Source of the DNA: Isoetes taiwanensis
Taxonomy: Eukaryota; Streptophyta; Lycopodiopsida; Isoetales; Isoetaceae
Reading direction: 5' to 3'
Assembly: GCA_021234155.1 (NCBI GenBank)
Contig: JAJEKV010000011.1
Location: 22,824,416-22,888,415 of the forward strand
DNA length: 64,000 bases
In this document: one piece after another, positions 1 to 9,992 of the stretch
How positions within the stretch are numbered: position 1 is the stretch's first letter
How the letters are laid out: each line of letters begins with the position of its first letter
Program-made: the position numbers and the translations under genes
Notes under the pieces: generated by a model
Database searches by the model: none
Seen by the model: only the letters and a program-made list of their open reading frames with translations
What the model was told of the DNA's origin: nothing

Positions 1-1416
1 GAGCTTAGATGGCTTCCTTCGTATTGCTGACAAGCATGTTCAGTCTAACAATATGTAGCATAATAACAGGGGGTTTTCTTTGTGTTTTTGTACGCTTTTC
101 ACAAAGGTTTTCCTAAGATTTCATGGCGTATTCGAATGGATGTACTAATGCGTACATCTAGAGTGCACCATTTCTTAGTCGTTGATTTAGCTTTTTTTTT
201 TTAATGGTCCAACATCCAAGGGTTCACAACAAAAGCCCTCTTTTTATTTTAGGGCTGAACATGCAAGCCTTCTGGAGAGCATTTTAGGGCATTCTTTGCC
301 CTAAAGCATGGCCATGAACCACTGTTGGGGTTGGCCGACATCACTGCACATCGATTTGAAGCAGCGGATTTGCAGCATATTTGAAGCAGCGGATTTGTCA
401 AGGCAGATGTAAGTTTTGGGCCTTTATAAAAACTTCTAGGGCGCCAGCAGCATGACAGGCGTTGAAGTGGCTCGCAGCTCACACTATACTCTTTTCTTCA
501 TAGCTCCACTTCTTCGTATTCATTTTCTGAAGCTTCATAGTGCTGGGCCACAATGCGATCCTTCCAACTCCTCGCCTTCCTCGCCCGGACTTGCCGCTTC
601 GCTTCCTTGGCCCGGCCCACATTGGCCAAACACAAAACCGAGGACGTTGTCCAAAGAACCCAAATGGTTGGTTTTTAACGCCTTCCTCCTCCTTCGGACC
701 AGGCTCGCTATTTGCTTGTAATTCCTCTCGACTCTGATATTACTCTCATAATGCGTGGCGGTGGAGCAAAGACAGGCAGGCTTTGCTATCCGCCTGGAAA
801 TTTGTGGCAATGAAGGGATTTCTTACTTAAGAAGCCACACATCTCGGGTCTGAGTAGAATTTGGTGGAAGTGAAAGGGCTTTCTTATGTAAAAGCTCAAT
901 ATCTTTTCCTTCTCCCTATTTGCAATCCTGTAAAAGGTCCGCAGGTCCTTTGGGTGCCATCTCCTTTCGACAGTGTGTATCAGACTTAGGTTATTTGTAT
1001 TTGCACTGTGGTTGTTTGCTTATGGAGGTGAAGGAATTCATTATTTTGTGAGACAATTTATCCAGCTGGTAAGATGATTCTTTTTGCATGACATATCCAC
1101 AAACGCCTCTGATGTTGTGATGGCATAACATTTGTGCCTTGCAAAGAATGCAAGTAGGACAGTTCTCCAGATGCCCTGATTGGGGCTTAATTCTTGATTT
1201 CCGATTGGGGCTAAACTTGTTTCCTCATTCACTTATGGGCCCAAATGAAGCAGAAAAAACAGATCAGATGTCGTGGAAATAAAAGTCTGCAGATAGCCCT
1301 AGGTTTTCCATCTTCCATTTCTCACAAATCGGTTACTATCATCCATGGCAATTGTTTATCTTCAGTAACCTAAAGCTGCTTCTTGTGCGTGTCCTTTTCG
1401 TTTTTTTGTGGAACAG
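1..1416. other. No gene recognised; upstream and intron-like sequence
   Basis: AT-rich sequence without a convincing coding region. The longest open stretches (452-721 on plus, 535-810 on minus) overlap on opposite strands and resemble nothing I recognise. The last part is a T-rich tract ending in AG at 1415-1416, the acceptor of the NAP1-like exon that follows, so at least part of this stretch is probably intron. Earlier NAP1 exons may lie here or outside the window. Confidence 0.4.
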
Positions 1417-1691
1417 ATGCTCTGAAAAAAGAGGCATCAGGTCCATTTGCCAGTAGAATGGAAGCATTGTCAGTAAAAGTTAAAAGCCGCATTGAAGCGT
1501 TGCAGGATATCCAGGTATTACGGCATTCCAACCAACTTGTATCTGTTTCTTTTAGGCTAACAGGTTTTATTGGAATTCTGATTGCACTATGTTTGTAGAG
1601 ACAACATGATGAATTGGAGGCGAAGTTTAATGCGGAGAAGGCTGCACTAATTGCAAAATATGATAAGCTTTACGAGCCTTTATATTCAAAA
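1417..1691 (+). CDS. NAP1: Partial NAP1-like histone chaperone gene, two exons
   Basis: Nucleosome assembly protein 1 carries H2A-H2B dimers and assists chromatin assembly. Two exons are visible: 1417-1514 and 1599-1691, separated by an 84 bp GT-AG intron in phase 0. The first ends in [12 protein letters not shown]. The second encodes 31 residues beginning [20 protein letters not shown] and ending KLYEPLYSK, which is the start of the NAP1 dimerisation helix and the conserved LYEPLY motif. A donor (GTATAAAT) follows at 1692. The next expected exon (RYEIVNG-like) is not visible before the foldback element at 2319 and LINE-0 at 2.86 kb. The gene is therefore either interrupted, has a very long next intron, or is a relic. 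Identity is by motif memory; both exons read without stops. Confidence 0.7.
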
Positions 1692-1699
1692 GTATAAAT

Positions 1700-2318
1700 A
1701 ATTCATTGTTCTCTTATTTCTGTTTTTTTGGTTTTGTTTCATATCATTCATTTCTGGTTTTCCTGAGCAAGTTATTAGTATCACATGAGCAAGTTATTGG
1801 TATCACGTGTCGTGTATCTAGATTTTGATCGTAATTATTACGAAATATTAAGGCCTTTTCATGTTTCTAGAATCATTGGTCCGAGGATGACATGCTATGT
1901 TTTATGGAAGATGCATCATCTCACATGTATAATAAAACTTGAGTTGATTGTATAATGATTTGGTATTGTGATATGCTTGGTCTTTATGAAAAGCTTGCTA
2001 CTTAGGACTTCCCTTTTGCTATGTAATGCGAAAAAGGAGTACCGGTAGTTACGGCTTAGAGTTTTGGCTTACTTGCCATGGAAACAAATGAGATTGAAAA
2101 CTGAACACACAAGGGAGCTAAATCTTGTGTTCAATGATATCTCTGTAACATCATTTAAAATGTGTGTGAGCAGAGACCATGCGAGCTTTGAAATATGTCT
2201 TGTACATAATTGTTTTGGCTTTTGTGCAATTATGAAATTCTTACCCCTCTATTTTGGTTTTATAGTTCTACACAAGATATATTGCCATCTCTTTGTTTCC
2301 CTAAGGGCCGAAGGGGCC
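1700..2318. other. Intron-like AT-rich stretch, no gene seen
   Basis: Follows the splice donor of the second NAP1-like exon. No further NAP1 exon was found. A plus-strand open stretch at 2064-2330 has no recognisable features. Confidence 0.4.
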
Positions 2319-2810
2319 AAATTTTTTTAATACAACAACCAACACAAAACTACCATTAATATAATTAACACAAACCATTGTGTTTAACACATTTAAATTA
2401 AAATCCCCTTAAACCCCTTTGGTTTGGGTGCATATTCACACGGGGTTACGAGTTCAAAGAAGCGAGAGCCCCAAAAAATATACTTACAATACATGTACAA
2501 GATTAACACCATTAAGTACATTCTCTCAAACCTTATAGTAGTTTTTGTAAACCTTAATATACAAGGAGATAAAAATTTGTACATGCATACCCCATAAACG
2601 AGGATTGCTATGTATGGTCTAGATCTTGGAATAAAGGGGTTATATGCCCATCCGACAGCTCTCGTTGCCCGGAGTAACCCCCCGTGTGAATATGCACCCA
2701 AACCAAAGGGGGTTTAAGGGGGATTTTAATTTAAATGTGTTAAACACAATGGTTTGTGTTAATTATATTAATGGTAGTTTTGTGTTGGTTGTTGTATTAA
2801 AAAAAATTTT
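2319..2810. mobile_element. Foldback (long inverted-repeat) MITE-like element
   Basis: The segment 2319-2449 is repeated in inverted orientation at 2674-2810, about 130 bp per arm and nearly identical. Both arms share TACAACAACCAACACAAAAC on opposite strands and the inner motif GTGCATATTCACACGGGG. About 225 bp of unrelated sequence separate the arms. No transposase is visible, so this is a non-autonomous foldback or inverted-repeat MITE. The outer ends are A/T homopolymers, which blurs the exact termini and any target-site duplication. It sits between the NAP1-like exons and LINE-0. Confidence 0.8.
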
Positions 2811-2859
2811 AATACAGTAAATATGTCTAATTTAGTAATAGAAAAAGAAGATGGTTGAG

Positions 2860-4258
2860 GTTCTTGTCTCTAGTTTGACAGCTGACCAATACGATTGGCT
2901 ACTCCCTTTCTTGCTGCTGATAATCTCAAGTCTGGTTTCTTTGTTATATCTGAGGGCCTATTTTTGAAGCAATGATGCAGTTCGGGCATGTGGAAAGACA
3001 AGAGCTTTGCTCCCATAGGACAAGAGCGTTGGGATAGGACGCCAAGAGGATGCATCGGCAGTCCAATGTGGAAAGACAAGAGCGTTGGGATACTGTTAAA
3101 CAAACCTTGTAGCCAGGACCACGCTGGTTGGACCTCAGGACAATCAAAGAGACAATGCTCAAGAGTCTCAACATCCGAAAGACAGAGCTGGCATACTGCA
3201 AATATGCGAGGATCATCGCGATGTCGAAAGGCATTAACCCGCAGGTTCCTGCGGATAACCTGCTACCACAGTACAGAGACTTTAGGGTGGAGCAACCTAT
3301 CCCAAAGCCATCCCCATGTACGACACAAAGTGACATATGGAACCTGTAGGTGCCACCCATCTGGCAACTGGAGGGGCTGTGGTGCTAAAGAATATTTTCA
3401 TGACAGTCCCATGGCACCCTTTCAACAATACCAACTTGCACTATAAGAGGCAATTTTTTTGCGACCTTCTCCCATAGAGATACATCCCAACGAGAGAGCA
3501 GGAACTTTGCCTGAAATTCAGGCCAAGACAATAGGCGACCCGCCTCATACCATGCTTGAATAGAGACAACACCTGCAAGAACCCATCATCTCTGTGTAAG
3601 GGGATGAACTAATGCTGCCAATGGAGGTGCTGAAGGGTTTGGAGGCAGTGGTGCCCACCACCATGGAGTCTCCAATAGGGTGTGGATAGAGGGGCATGGT
3701 CAAAAAAGAAGTCTGACTGCCTCCCATGCTGTCACAAGCCACGCAAAAATGAAGAGGCACTTGGAAAAGGCTGCAGAGTCTGAAATAAAGCCCAAGGTAG
3801 GACTGGTTTGACAGCCTTCTTGGCTAGAGGGATACAGTGACCAAGAGCTTGTCTAAGAAGGCATGAACCAGGAGAGTCATCCTCACTATTCAAAAGTCTC
3901 CAAATGAACTTTGAAATAAGCACTTTGCTCTGCAGTAAGAAGTCCATCATACCCAGACCACCTGCCCATTTTGGAAGGATGCACTTCGACTAAGCCACTT
4001 AACCATAACATCTTCCTCAGTACCCGCCCAAATAAAATTTCGAACTATTGCAATGAGCTCAGGCACTTTGATCTGTGGGGCTCGCAGTAAGGATGCCATA
4101 TAAATATGGGTACTACTAAGGACTGACTTGGCCACTGTAATACGACCCGTAAGAGACCACCAGAACAAGATCCGTAAGCAGTGGACCACCGGAACAAGTG
4201 CTTCTCCAAACCTCTAATGATCTCCTCCACACACACCCCAACATTTGGTCCATGGCTG
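2860..4258 (-). pseudogene. LINE-0, C-terminal half of ORF2 (decayed)
   Basis: Read on the minus strand this is the region downstream of the reverse-transcriptase palm of an L1-type plant LINE. Around 4.0-4.2 kb it encodes GRITVAKSVLSSTHIYMASL and VRNFIWAG, matching GRIVVAKSVLSSTHIYAASV and VRNFVWGG in LINE-1 at about 36.3-36.5 kb. Near 2.9-3.2 kb a zinc-finger (zf-RVT-like) segment reads LEHCLFDCPEV. Several frameshifts and stops make it non-functional. Its upstream half is at 13.16-14.34 kb, so the two pieces are probably one LINE split by the insertion at 4.26-13.16 kb. The 3' end abuts the foldback MITE and has no clear poly(A). Confidence 0.75.
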
Positions 4259-4279
4259 AAAACAACAGTAAAAACAAAA

Positions 4280-4550
4280 TACGAGTTGTTTTTTTGAAGA
4301 TTTGAAAAAAACCTACACGTAGTTATATGGGGGTGTAGTTTTCCAAGGATATGCTGTAGTTTTTCTTAAGGATATGTAGTTTTTTTTTTAAAGAATGGGT
4401 GGTTTCTTAAGGAGGTGTAGTCTCTTATTTAAGGATGTGTTGTTTTCGCAGGCAGTATGGTTTTTTGAAGGGATGTTTTTTTTAAGGTGTTGTTTTTTAA
4501 GGTAGTGTTTTTTTTGAGGTGTGGTTTTTTAAGGTTTTCTAAGAATCCGT
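4280..4550 (+). repeat. T-rich degenerate minisatellite (left edge of insertion)
   Basis: Irregular repeats of the form TGTAGTTTTTTTTAAGGATG, with TTTTTT/AAGG blocks at roughly 25-35 bp spacing. The right edge of the insertion (12.67-13.1 kb) has A-rich repeats of AAAAACTACAT type, the inverse complement of GTAGTTTTT, so the two ends form a loose inverted repeat. Confidence 0.6.
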
Positions 4551-4639
4551 GTATGACCAAGTTGTCCACATGCCATTACTGCCACAAAATGGCAGCATAC
4601 AAGAGTTATATATGCTTGACACACTTCACTAGCATTTGA

Positions 4640-6660
4640 CTTCAAACATGCTACCTAGGCTCCAACATGCAAGGTGGCTCAAACATGCCAAGGTGGCTCC
4701 AACATGGCAACTAGGCTTCAATATGCCAAGGTGGCTCAAACATGCCACCTAGACTCCAACATGCCAAGGTGACTCAAACATGGCTTAAACATGACACCTA
4801 GGCTCCGACATGCCAAGGTGGCTCAAACATGCCAAGGTTGCTCCAACATGGCACCTAGGGTCTCGACATGCCACTTGGCTCAAACATGCCCCTAGGCTCC
4901 AACATGCCAAGGTGACTCAAACATGCCATGCGAGCTCCAACATGCCACCTAAGCCCAAACATGCCAAGGTGGATCAAACATGACATGCGGGATCCAACAT
5001 GCCAAGGTGGCTCAAACATGCCACCTAGGCTCCAACATGCCACCTAGGCTCCAACATGTCAAGGTGGCTCCAACATTACCACCTAGGCTCCAACATGCCA
5101 AGGTGGCTCCAACATGCCACCTAGGCACAAACATGGCAAGGTGGCTGAAACATGCCACCTAGGCTTCAACATATGCCACGTGGGCTCCAACATGCCACCT
5201 AGACTCCAACATGCCACTTAGGCTCCAACATGCCAAGGTGGCTAAAACATGCCACCTAGGCTCCAACATGCCACCTAGTCTCCAACATGCCAAGATGGCT
5301 CAAGCATGCAACCTCGACTCCAACATGCCACCTAGAATCAAACATGCCAAGGTGGCTCAAACCTGCGCCAGCTCCAACATGCCAAGGTGGCTCAAACATG
5401 CCACGTAGGCTCAACGCCGCACCTAAGGCTCCATCATGCCAAGGTGGCTCAAACATGCCACCTAGGCTCAAACATGCCAAGGTGGATCAAACATGCCCCC
5501 GCAGGCTCCAACATTCCACCTAGGTTCCAACATGCCAAGGTGGCTCAAACATGCCACGCCTGGGTTCGAACATGCCACCTAGGCTCAAACATGCCATAAA
5601 TGGCGCTCCAAGATGCCACCTTGGCTCCAACATGCCACCGTGGCTCAAACATGCCACATGGGCTCCAACATGCCATGGTGGCTTAAACATGCCACCTAGG
5701 CTCAAACATGCCAAGATGGCTCAAACATGCCACCTAGGCTCAAACATGCCAAGGTGGTTCAAAGATGCCACGTGGGCTCCAACATGCCACTTAGGCTCCA
5801 ACATCCACCTAGGCTCAAACATGACAAGGTGGCTCAAACATGCCTGTATTTGGATCCAACATGCCAAGGTGGCTCAAACATGCCATCAGGGGGCTCTAAC
5901 ATGCCACCTAGGGCTCCAATATGCCAAGGTGGCTCCATGCCACCTAGGCTCCAACGTGCCACCTAGGCTGCAAACATGCCAAGGTGGCTCAAACATGCCA
6001 CGTAGGCTCAAAGATGCCACCTAGGCTCCAACATCCACCTAGGCTCAAACATGCCAAGGTGGCTCAAACATGCCACGTGGACTCCAACATGCCACCTAGG
6101 TGGCTCGAACATGCCACCTAGGCTCCAACATCCACCTAGCCTCAAACATGTCAAGGTGGCTCAAACATGCCACGTGGGCTCCAAAATGCCACCTCAAGGC
6201 CAACATGCGAAGGTAGCTCAAACATGCCACCTAGGCTCCAATATCCACCTACGGTTAAACATGCCAAGTTGGCTCAAACATGCCACCTAGGCTCAAACAT
6301 GCCAAGGTGGCTCAAACATGCCACATGGACTCCAACATGCCAAGGTGGCTCAAACATGCCACGTGGGCTCCAACATGCCACCTAGGCTCCAACATGCCAC
6401 TTAGGCTTCAACATGCGAAGGTGGCTCAAACATGCCACCCATGTCAAACATGCTAAAAGGTGGCTCAAACATACCAAAGGTGGCTCAAACATGCCGCAGG
6501 GGCTCCAAACGCCAAGATGGCTCAAATATGCCACCTAGGCTCAAACATGCGGTGTGGTTGGAAACATGCCATGTGGGCTCCAACATGCCACCTAGGCTCC
6601 AACATGCCAAGGTGGCTCAGGCATGCCAACTAGGCACCAATATGCCACCTATCCAAGTGG
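4640..6660 (+). repeat. Dimeric 19+19 bp minisatellite, left wing of giant palindrome
   Basis: About 100 tandem units of 19 bp alternate loosely between two types, CCAAGGTGGCTCAAACATG and CCACCTAGGCTCCAACATG, giving a 38 bp dimer. Units differ by point changes and small indels, and the two types also occur in runs. Because 57 bp is three units, long spurious open frames occur on both strands (peptides like MPPRLKHAKVAQ); I do not regard them as genes. The same units recur in inverse orientation at 8.80-9.26 kb. The CCTAGG and CCAAGGTGG cores can pair within and between units, so single strands could form stems. Confidence 0.93.
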
Positions 6661-7735
6661 TGACATGGCATGCCAACTAAGCAAGGCCAAGTTTTGACTA
6701 GGCCAAAAATGAAAAGATGTCCATCTTTGGTCTTTTCATTCGGTGATGTTGGCAAATTTTGGTTGACATGGCTAGATGGTGGTGATGTGGACATGATGAC
6801 TAGGACTTTATGCAAGAAATATGATAACCTTTTAAAATTTTTGGTAGAGGGTTTGGCAAGGGATAGAATAGAGGGACCTTGAAAAGAATTTAAGCCGACA
6901 CCCTTCCCCAAATTGAACCGAGGCCGAGGGACTTTGCGTGGCTTCCTCACCAGAGGGTGGTCGGACCCAGGGGGAAGAACCTTAGAAAGGTTGCGAGAGG
7001 CAGCCTTTCCTACCGATGCTCCTTTGGGCGGGCAAATGCCAATGCCCCCTTCCGGAACTCGATTTCTCTATCATTGTTGAATCCACCATTCAAGTAAAAG
7101 CTGCGCCCCGGCGAGGGTTCAAAAAATCAAAGATCCGATCGGGAGAACTTATCAAGCGATTGAAGCGTCCTACCCGGCCAGGTGTAGAAACCCAAGTGTT
7201 TGTCGTTCGAAGCGTTACAAAGGCTACGGAATGGAGATTTGACTTAGCTATATAAATGCGGAATGGTAAATTTACCCTAGGGGCCAAATTATCACGGTCA
7301 TTTTGGCAACAAAAGAAAACGAACCTCTACATGGCGGTATTCGCAGCCACCTCTTAGGCCAATTGACTCTGAGCGTGTTGGACATGAGCTACCTTGGCGC
7401 TTCTTGGAGAAAGGGTGGTCTTCAGCCCCGGGCGAAACTTGGACTTCGAGGGTAATGTCGATGTTTTGGAGTCCATTGGCGAGTTAGTTTATAGTTAGGG
7501 TGGGAGTTGCCTATCAGAGTGGCCAAGGGGCCGGGGAAGGACCTTTGGGCGAACTACTTAGGAAGGTTTTAAGGGTTTCAGTGATACGGCGTCAACACCC
7601 TCCCTCTCACGTGATGACATTGTGCAAGATCTTTGGAATCGCTAGGATATGGCCTCCAAACGTCAAACCACGTGTCTTGCTAGGTTATTGAAGGGTTTAC
7701 GTTATGGGAGGTCCGCGATTTAGTCGGTTGCACTT
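6660..7735 (+). repeat. Left arm of 2.1 kb imperfect palindrome
   Basis: Single-copy-looking DNA with its inverse complement at 7748-8800. Matched landmarks: 6776-6800 (GATGGTGGTGATGTGGACAT) with 8661-8680; 7078-7100 (TTGAATCCACCATTCAAGTA) with 8357-8376; 7616-7640 (GACATTGTGCAAGATC) with 7851-7866; 7683-7700 (GGTTATTGAAGGGTTTAC) with 7780-7797. Identity looks roughly 75-85 percent by eye. No long open frame is conserved in both arms, so coding content is doubtful. Confidence 0.88.
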
Positions 7736-7747
7736 CGGCCATGTCCC

Positions 7748-8800
7748 AAGTGCAGCGGAAGCTAAAACCTCCCAAAATGTAAACCCTTCAATAACCTAGC
7801 AACACCACGGGGTTTTGCGTTTGAGGTCATATCTTAGTCGATTCGACCAAGATCTTGCACAATGTCATCAGAAAGGGTGTTGACTACCGAAAACGGACCC
7901 TTAAACCTTCCCGGGCAGTTTCACCCTAAAGGTCCTTCTTCCTCAAGGCTCCTTGGCTACCGGACAGCAACTCTCCCACTCCAAAACCGAAACCGACTAT
8001 GCCAATGGACTCAAAACATTGACATTATTCCCTGACCAAGTTTCAGGGGTAAGACCACCCTTTCTCCAAGAAGCCAAAGAAGCTCAAGTGTCCAACACGC
8101 TTATAGTCAATTGGCATGAGATGGTCGCATTGTCATGTAGAGGGTCCGTTTCTTTCAAGGTTTAAAATGATCGATAACTTGGTTCTAGGTAATGTCACCA
8201 TTCTCGATGACATGGCGGTCGTAATCTCCATTCCTGAGCCTTTGTACCGCTTCTAAACGACAAAACACTTGGTTTCTGCCATGGTCGCATGACACTTCAC
8301 TCGCTTGATAAGTTCTCCCGCATTTATCTTGGATTTTTGAACCTTCTTGAAGCAGCCTTTACTTGAATGGTGGATTCAATCCTGGCCGGATAGAGAAATC
8401 AGCTCCTGAGGGGGCATTGGCATTTGCCCGCCTCAAGGAGCACTGGTAGGAAAGGTCGCCTCTAGAACCTTTTTGAGGTTCTTCCCCGGGTCTGACCTCT
8501 TCCCTCCGTGAGGAAGCCTTGCAAAGTCCCCGCCCCGTTCAATTTGGGGAAGGGTGTTAGCATAAAGATCCCTCTATTCTATCCATTGCCAAACCCTCTA
8601 CCAAAAATTCCAAAGGTTATTATCATATTTCTTGCATAAAGTCCTTAGTCATCATGTCCATGTCACCACCATCCAGCCATGTCACCTAAAAATTTATTAA
8701 CATCACCCAATGAAAAGACCAAAGATGGATATCTTTTTCATTTTGGCCTATAGCCAAACGGGTTTTGTTTTTACTTGGCATGCCATGTCACCACTGAGTG
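7748..8800 (-). repeat. Right arm of 2.1 kb imperfect palindrome
   Basis: Inverse complement of 6660-7735. The centre is very tight: TGCACTT at about 7729-7735 faces AAGTGCA at 7748-7754 across a 12-base loop. At its outer end it runs directly into the inverted minisatellite wing. A plus-strand open stretch at 7953-8165 (70 codons) is not conserved in the left arm. Confidence 0.88.
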
Positions 8801-9261
8801 CCTAGGTGGCATGTTGGAGCCCACATGGTATGCGTTTGAGCCACCTTGGCATGTTGGAGCCTCAAGGTGGCATGTTTGAGCCTCCTTGGCAGGTTTGTGC
8901 CACCTTGGCATGTTTGAGCCAAGGTGGCACATGTTGGAGCCAGGGGTGGCATGTTATGTTTCCCTGGCATGAGCCTAGGTGGCATGTTGGATCTAGGTGG
9001 CATGTTTGAGCCACCTTCCCGTATTTGAGCCACCTTGGCAAGTTGGGCTTGGGTGGCATGTTTGAGCCACCTTGGCTTGATTTGGAGCCTAGGTGGCATG
9101 TTGGAGCACATGTGGCATGTTTGAGCCACCTTCCATGTTTGAGCCTGGGTGGCATGTTGGAGCCCATATGGCATGTTGTAGCGGTGTGGCATGTTGGAGC
9201 CACCAGCTTGCATGTTAGTCACCTTGGTGGCATGTTTGAGCCTAGATGGCATGTTTGAGCC
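8795..9261 (-). repeat. Inverted minisatellite, right wing of giant palindrome
   Basis: Roughly two dozen units of the same 19 bp repeat, now reading CATGTTTGAGCCACCTTGG and CATGTTGGAGCCTAGGTGG on the plus strand, i.e. inverse to the left wing. It is about a quarter of the left wing's length (467 versus 2,020 bp), so the wings have expanded or contracted independently. It stops exactly where the 719 bp TIR element is inserted. Confidence 0.92.
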
Positions 9262-9267
9262 AAGTGG

Positions 9268-9531
9268 ACGGGGATAGGTTCTATCGTGCAAAATTAAAAT
9301 TCACGACGTATAAAGTCAAAAATCGTATTTTTAATAAAAAATCGTATTTAGCGATTAAAAAACCTCGCCCGGCGGAAAAAATTTCGGCGTGCAGCCGAAG
9401 AAGACGTGAAATTTTTGAAATTTTTCGACTGATAAAACGGCGTCTGAATTTTTTTTTTTTTGGAGGGTTCAGGCGTCTGAAACCGATTTAAGCGTCTGTA
9501 AAACGAAGGTTTCGCGTCTGTAAATTTAATT

Positions 9532-9617
<86 letters not shown>

Positions 9618-9986
9618 ATTATATATTTTATATATATATATATATATATTTTTTTTTGGCGGTTCGCGTCTTGATGAAAACCTTTTTTTTCGTCTGTGAA
9701 AAAAACTTTCGGCGTCTGAAACGGAAGGTTCAGCGTCTTAAATTTCCAAGAATTTCAAAAAATATATATATATTTTTAGCGTCTTAGCGATTTTCCAGCA
9801 TTTGTCTGTGACGTCTGAAAAAAACTTTCAGCGTCTGTGCAATTAGAAGGTTTGGCGTCGCGAAAATCTTCAACTTTGTAGAATTTTTTTTGCCAGGTTT
9901 TTTTCGTTTTATCACGGCAAATATGTGCCGTATCATACAATTCATCACGTATAAAGGTATAAAAAATGTATTGAACCTATCCACGG
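9268..9986. mobile_element. 719 bp non-autonomous TIR element rich in GCGTCTG motifs
   Basis: The ends are imperfect terminal inverted repeats: ACGGGGATAGGTTCTATCGT at the left and, inverse, CCGTGGATAGGTTCAATACA at the right. Similarity continues inward (ACGTATAAAG on both sides). A 6 bp repeat AAGTGG directly flanks both ends (9262-9267 and 9987-9992), consistent with a target-site duplication. The interior has about ten copies of GCGTCTG or close variants and a long (AT)n tract. No transposase. It is inserted at the outer edge of the minisatellite wing. Confidence 0.65.
9532..9650. repeat. (AT)n microsatellite
   Basis: Over 100 bp of nearly pure AT dinucleotide inside the 719 bp TIR element. 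It is self-complementary and likely to vary in length. Confidence 0.95.
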
Positions 9987-9992
9987 AAGTGG

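Noticed and set aside
535-810. 91-codon minus-strand open stretch as a gene
   Set aside because: Overlaps an opposed open stretch, no recognisable domain and no splice or start context.
4855-6680. Many 60-157 codon open frames on both strands in the minisatellite (peptides of MPPRLKHAKVAQ type)
   Set aside because: They result from a 19 bp unit with few stop codons; reading frames change with every indel and no protein family is matched.
7953-8165. 70-codon open frame in the right palindrome arm as a conserved protein
   Set aside because: The matching left-arm sequence is broken in the same frame, so no selection on coding is visible.
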